9,992 bases of DNA, taken from assembly GCA_002167525.1 (NCBI GenBank), contig NHDV01000007.1, positions 21,753-31,744 on the forward strand, written 5' to 3'. Under the pieces are notes generated by a model. That model did no database searches. It saw only the letters and a program-made list of their open reading frames with translations, and had not been told where the DNA came from. Numbering within the stretch: position 1 is the stretch's first letter; every line of letters starts with the position of its first letter. Source of the DNA: Flavobacteriaceae bacterium TMED68. GTDB lineage: Bacteria; Bacteroidota; Bacteroidia; Flavobacteriales; Flavobacteriaceae. Both the position numbers and the translations under genes were made by a program. Of this stretch, positions 6,616-9,992 are shown one piece after another.

Positions 6616-6646
6616 TTGTATATCAAATAGTTATAAATTAAAATTG
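6616..6646 (+). promoter_or_regulatory. candidate promoter for the ilv operon
   Basis: TTG (6616-6618) is followed after 20 bases by TAAAATTG (6639-6646), matching seven of eight positions of TAnnTTTG. A start near 6651 would give a leader of about 78 bases before ilvD. I see no branched-chain-rich leader ORF, strong hairpin or known riboswitch motif in that leader. Several other TA-rich stretches nearby could serve equally well. Confidence 0.3.
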
Positions 6647-6728
6647 ATCTTTGAGTATAAGACAGGATTAAAACAATTGAAAGAAATGACAGCAACAAAA
6701 ATATAATTTAGTTTTTACAATAACATTG

Positions 6729-8402
6729 ATGAAACTTAATAAACATAGTCAAGCAGTTACTCAGGACCCAACCCAACCAGCGGCACAGGCTATGCTACAT
6801 GCAATTGGTCTGTCTAATGAAGATTTTAAAAAACCTCTAGTTGGTATTGCATCTACTGGGTACGAAGGTAATCCTTGTAATATGCATTTAAATGGACTTG
6901 CTCAAAAAATAAAAACTGGCGTTAATTCACAATCTTTGGTTGGTTTAATTTTTAATACCATTGGTGTTAGTGATGGAATATCTATGGGTACTTCAGGTAT
7001 GCGATACTCCTTGCCCTCAAGAGATATTATTGCAGATTCAATTGAGACAGTGGTTCAAGGAATGTCTTACGACGGTTTGGTAACGGTTGTAGGGTGTGAT
7101 AAAAATATGCCTGGAGCACTTATGGCTATGTTACGGTTGAATAGACCTTCTATTTTGATGTATGGCGGTACTATTGCTGCAGGATGTCACAACAATAAAG
7201 AACTTGATGTTGTATCTGCATTCGAAGCTTGGGGTGAAAAAGTTGCAGGAAAAATTGATGACTCAGAATATAAAAGCATAATAAAAAATGCTTGTCCGGG
7301 ACCTGGTGCATGTGGAGGTATGTATACAGCTAACACAATGGCATCGGCCATAGAGGCATGTGGTATGTCTTTGCCTTATAATTCCTCTAATCCTGCTGTT
7401 AGTGATAAAAAAAATGATGAATGTGAAAAATTAGGGTTTTATCTCAAAAATTTATTAGAAAAAGATTTAAAGCCTCGTGATATTCTTACAAAAAAATCTC
7501 TTGAAAATGCATTACGTTTAATTGCAGTACTTGGAGGTTCCACAAATGCTGTACTTCATTTTTTAGCTATAGCAAAAGCAGCTCAAATTGATCTAAACAT
7601 TGATGATTTTCAAAAAATTAGTGATTCAACTCCTTTTTTAGCTGATCTTAAGCCGAGCGGGAAATATTTGATGAAAGATTTACATGCTGTTGGAGGTGTT
7701 CCAGCAGTAATGAAATATATGTTAGAATTAGATATGTTACATGGAGAATGTATAACCGTCACGGGTAAGACCTTAGAAGAAAATTTAAAAAAAGTTTCTC
7801 CATTGTCTCCTAATCAAGATGTAATATTATCTATCGATAAACCAATTAAAAAAACTGGTCATATTCGAATTTTAAAGGGTAATCTTGCTGAAGAGGGATC
7901 TGTTGCTAAAATTACCGGTAAAGAGGGTTTAGTTTTTAAAGGTCCAGCAAGAGTTTTTGATGGAGAATTTGCTGCTAATCAAGGAATAAAATCTGGAAAA
8001 GTTTTGTCTGGAGATGTTGTTGTTATACGTTACGAGGGACCCAAAGGAGGACCTGGAATGCCAGAAATGCTTAAGCCCACTGCAGCAATTATGGGTGCAG
8101 GATTAGGTAAAAGCGTCGCTCTTATTACTGATGGACGTTTTTCAGGAGGCACGCATGGATTTGTTGTTGGGCATATTGTACCTGAGGCTCAAGAAGGTGG
8201 TGTTATAGCAATTATTCAGGATGGAGATCAAATTACTATTGATGCTCAAAAAAATACTATCAATGTTGACATTTCCGACAAAGAAATAGAAGTTAGGAAA
8301 GCAAAATGGACAAAGCCACCATATAAATTTGAACAAGGAGTATTATATAAATATATAAAAAGTGTTGCTACTGCATCAGAGGGTTGTGTAACTGATTCAT
8401 AA
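6729..8402 (+). CDS. ilvD: dihydroxy-acid dehydratase
   Basis: IlvD dehydrates 2,3-dihydroxyisovalerate and 2,3-dihydroxy-3-methylvalerate to the 2-oxo acids that precede valine, leucine and isoleucine. From the ATG at 6729 the product has 557 residues, normal for the family. The three iron-sulfur ligand cysteines expected for this family are visible as C50 (NPCNMHLN), C123 ([10 protein letters not shown]) and C195 ([16 protein letters not shown]). The active-site [10 protein letters not shown] segment is present near residue 470. A TTG codon at 6726 just upstream is in frame, but ATG is preferred because the family start ([12 protein letters not shown], then [13 protein letters not shown]) matches there. 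It is the first gene of the ilv operon, with ilvB starting four bases after its stop. The Fe-S cluster makes the enzyme oxygen-sensitive to a degree that varies between species; the three-cysteine pattern fits the [2Fe-2S] type. Confidence 0.97.
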   Translation: MKLNKHSQAVTQDPTQPAAQAMLHAIGLSNEDFKKPLVGIASTGYEGNPCNMHLNGLAQKIKTGVNSQSLVGLIFNTIGVSDGISMGTSGMRYSLPSRDIIADSIETVVQGMSYDGLVTVVGCDKNMPGALMAMLRLNRPSILMYGGTIAAGCHNNKELDVVSAFEAWGEKVAGKIDDSEYKSIIKNACPGPGACGGMYTANTMASAIEACGMSLPYNSSNPAVSDKKNDECEKLGFYLKNLLEKDLKPRDILTKKSLENALRLIAVLGGSTNAVLHFLAIAKAAQIDLNIDDFQKISDSTPFLADLKPSGKYLMKDLHAVGGVPAVMKYMLELDMLHGECITVTGKTLEENLKKVSPLSPNQDVILSIDKPIKKTGHIRILKGNLAEEGSVAKITGKEGLVFKGPARVFDGEFAANQGIKSGKVLSGDVVVIRYEGPKGGPGMPEMLKPTAAIMGAGLGKSVALITDGRFSGGTHGFVVGHIVPEAQEGGVIAIIQDGDQITIDAQKNTINVDISDKEIEVRKAKWTKPPYKFEQGVLYKYIKSVATASEGCVTDS

Positions 8403-8406
8403 ACGT

Positions 8407-9992
8407 ATGGAAATTAAAACGAAAAAAAAATCAATGACAAATCATGATAACTCAATTAGAATTTCTGGTGCTGAAGCGGTAATAAGGTGTTTACTCGAAG
8501 AGGAAGCAGATTTGGTTTATGGTTATCCTGGAGGGGCTATAATGCCAATTTATGATGAACTATACAAGTATCAAGATAAACTACACCATGTACTTACTCG
8601 TCATGAACAAGGTGCAGCTCATTCCGCACAAGGTTTTGCTCGAACCTCAGGAAAAGTTGGTGTTGCAATGGCAACATCAGGTCCAGGAGCAACTAACTTA
8701 GTTACGGGTATAGCCGATGCACAAATTGATTCTACACCAATGGTTTGTATTACAGGACAAGTTGCATCTCATCTTCTTGGATCTGATGCATTCCAGGAAA
8801 CTGATATTATAGGTATCTCAACTCCAGTTACAAAATGGAATTACCAAATAACTAAAGCGAGTGAAATCCCAGAGATTATGGCAAAAGCTTTTTATATAGC
8901 AAGAACTGGTAGACCTGGACCTGTTTTAATAGATATAACTAAAGATGCTCAATTTGATTCTCTCGACTTTTCATATAAAAAGTGTACTGGTATTAGAAGC
9001 TATACTCCAACAGCAAAACTTTCTAATAAATCAATTGAAGAGGCATTGGAATTAATCAATCAAGCTAAAAAGCCTTTTGTTGTTTGGGGGCAAGGAGTAA
9101 TATTGGGAAATGCAGAAAATGAATTAAAAACATTTTTGGAAAAGTCTGGAATACCTGCAGCATGGACCATTCTTGGACTTTCAGCACTTCCTACCAACCA
9201 TACTATGAATCGAGGAATGGTTGGAATGCACGGAAATTATGCACCCAATATACTCACTAACGAATGCGACTTACTAATTGCGATTGGTATGCGCTTTGAT
9301 GACCGTGTGACAGGTGATCTTAACACATATGCAAAACAAGCAAAAATTATACATTTAGAATTAGATCCTGCTGAGGTAAATAAAAATGTTATTGTGGATG
9401 TAGCCTTAATTTCTGATTGTAAAATTTCATTACAAGAATTAAATAAAAAAATTAAGACTAAAGTTTACCCAAACTGGATTAAACGTTTTGATGATCTTGA
9501 TAAAATAGAATATGATAAAGTAATCAAGCATGATTTACATCCAAAAAAAGAAGGGCTTACAATGGGTGAAAGTATAGAAATGATTAATAAATATTCTAAA
9601 AACGACGCAATTATAGTAACAGATGTTGGTCAACATCAGATGGTGGCCTGCCGTTATGCTAAGTTTAGCCAAACGAAAAGTAATGTAACTTCTGGAGGTC
9701 TTGGGACAATGGGTTTTGCTCTACCTGCAGCTATTGGAGCCAAAATGGGAGCTCCAAGAAGAGAAGTTGTTGCTGTTATAGGAGATGGAGGTTATCAAAT
9801 GACAATACAAGAATTAGGAACCATTTTCCAACAACAAATTGCTGTTAAAATTGTTGTTTTAAACAATGACTTTTTGGGAATGGTTCGTCAATGGCAGCAG
9901 CTTTTTTTTGATAAACGCTATGCTTCAACAGAAATGGTCAATCCTGATTTTGTAACAATTGCTAAAGGTTTTAGGATTAGAGCTAAACGAGT
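8407..9992 (+). CDS. ilvB: acetolactate synthase large (catalytic) subunit, cut by right edge
   Basis: Acetohydroxyacid synthase condenses two pyruvates, or pyruvate and 2-oxobutyrate, in the first common step of branched-chain amino-acid synthesis, using ThDP, Mg and FAD. The open frame runs from ATG 8407 through 528 codons to the window end without a stop; about 40-50 residues of the usual 560-580 are missing. Seen are YGYPGGAIMPIYDE, the catalytic glutamate E67 in RHEQGAAH, MATSGPGATNLVTGIADA, GSDAFQETD, the central domain MRFDDRVTGD, and the ThDP-Mg motif GDG (459-461) ... LNN (485-487). A second in-frame ATG at 8434 is possible; 8407 was chosen because it gives tight four-base spacing from ilvD, but the first ten residues are lysine-rich and unconserved. 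A regulatory subunit gene (ilvN) is expected just beyond the edge, as is usual in this phylum. Confidence 0.96.
   Translation, partial: MEIKTKKKSMTNHDNSIRISGAEAVIRCLLEEEADLVYGYPGGAIMPIYDELYKYQDKLHHVLTRHEQGAAHSAQGFARTSGKVGVAMATSGPGATNLVTGIADAQIDSTPMVCITGQVASHLLGSDAFQETDIIGISTPVTKWNYQITKASEIPEIMAKAFYIARTGRPGPVLIDITKDAQFDSLDFSYKKCTGIRSYTPTAKLSNKSIEEALELINQAKKPFVVWGQGVILGNAENELKTFLEKSGIPAAWTILGLSALPTNHTMNRGMVGMHGNYAPNILTNECDLLIAIGMRFDDRVTGDLNTYAKQAKIIHLELDPAEVNKNVIVDVALISDCKISLQELNKKIKTKVYPNWIKRFDDLDKIEYDKVIKHDLHPKKEGLTMGESIEMINKYSKNDAIIVTDVGQHQMVACRYAKFSQTKSNVTSGGLGTMGFALPAAIGAKMGAPRREVVAVIGDGGYQMTIQELGTIFQQQIAVKIVVLNNDFLGMVRQWQQLFFDKRYASTEMVNPDFVTIAKGFRIRAKR

Noticed and set aside
8142..8336. 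Antisense ORF opposite the 3' part of ilvD.
   Set aside because: Lies wholly within ilvD and resembles no known protein.
1..9992. tRNA or rRNA genes, CRISPR arrays, insertion sequences, phage or defence genes.
   Set aside because: Nearly all of the window is accounted for by housekeeping and biosynthetic genes; I saw no cloverleaf, regular repeat array, transposase motif or terminal inverted repeat.

Overview
The window is AT-rich DNA from a bacterium that is most likely a member of the Bacteroidota, probably a marine or otherwise streamlined Flavobacteriales. Three things point there: the gene neighbourhoods (a GNAT acyltransferase placed directly before argG, and ilvD followed by ilvB), the protein flavour (a three-domain DsbD with a CX4C N-terminal pair), and promoter-like sequences of the Bacteroidota type (TTTG, about 20 bases, TAnnTTTG). 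Shine-Dalgarno sites are not evident before most starts, which also fits. The species cannot be named from the sequence.

Layout from left to right. On the minus strand, reading out of the left edge, is the head of an arginine-biosynthesis operon: a GNAT N-acyltransferase (247-831) followed after one base by argG (1-245, cut by the edge). Between this operon and tilS lies a 264-base divergent intergenic region. On the minus strand it holds what looks like a complete translational attenuator: a 28-residue leader ORF (896-982) with three Arg codons within five, and a GC-rich hairpin with a U6 tract (888-918) whose 5' arm overlaps those Arg codons. On the plus strand, tilS (1096-2388) and dsbD (2385-4361) overlap by four bases and have a well-matched Bacteroidota promoter just upstream. 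Convergent to them on the minus strand is a two-gene unit: an ALDH3-type aldehyde dehydrogenase (5140-6522) followed by a nitroreductase-family flavoprotein (4418-5137). The right third carries a branched-chain amino-acid operon on the plus strand: ilvD (6729-8402) and ilvB (8407 to the right edge, cut).

How the parts work together. The two ends are amino-acid biosynthesis operons (arginine; valine, isoleucine and leucine). The middle holds housekeeping genes: tRNA-Ile lysidine synthesis, delivery of reducing power to the periplasm, and a probable aldehyde or xenobiotic redox pair.

The most noteworthy observation is the apparent arginine leader peptide and terminator in front of the GNAT-argG operon. 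It would couple transcription of arginine genes to charged tRNA-Arg by ribosome stalling, a logic known for his, trp, thr and ilv operons of enterobacteria but not the textbook mode for arginine genes. The ilv operon in this same window shows no comparable leader peptide.
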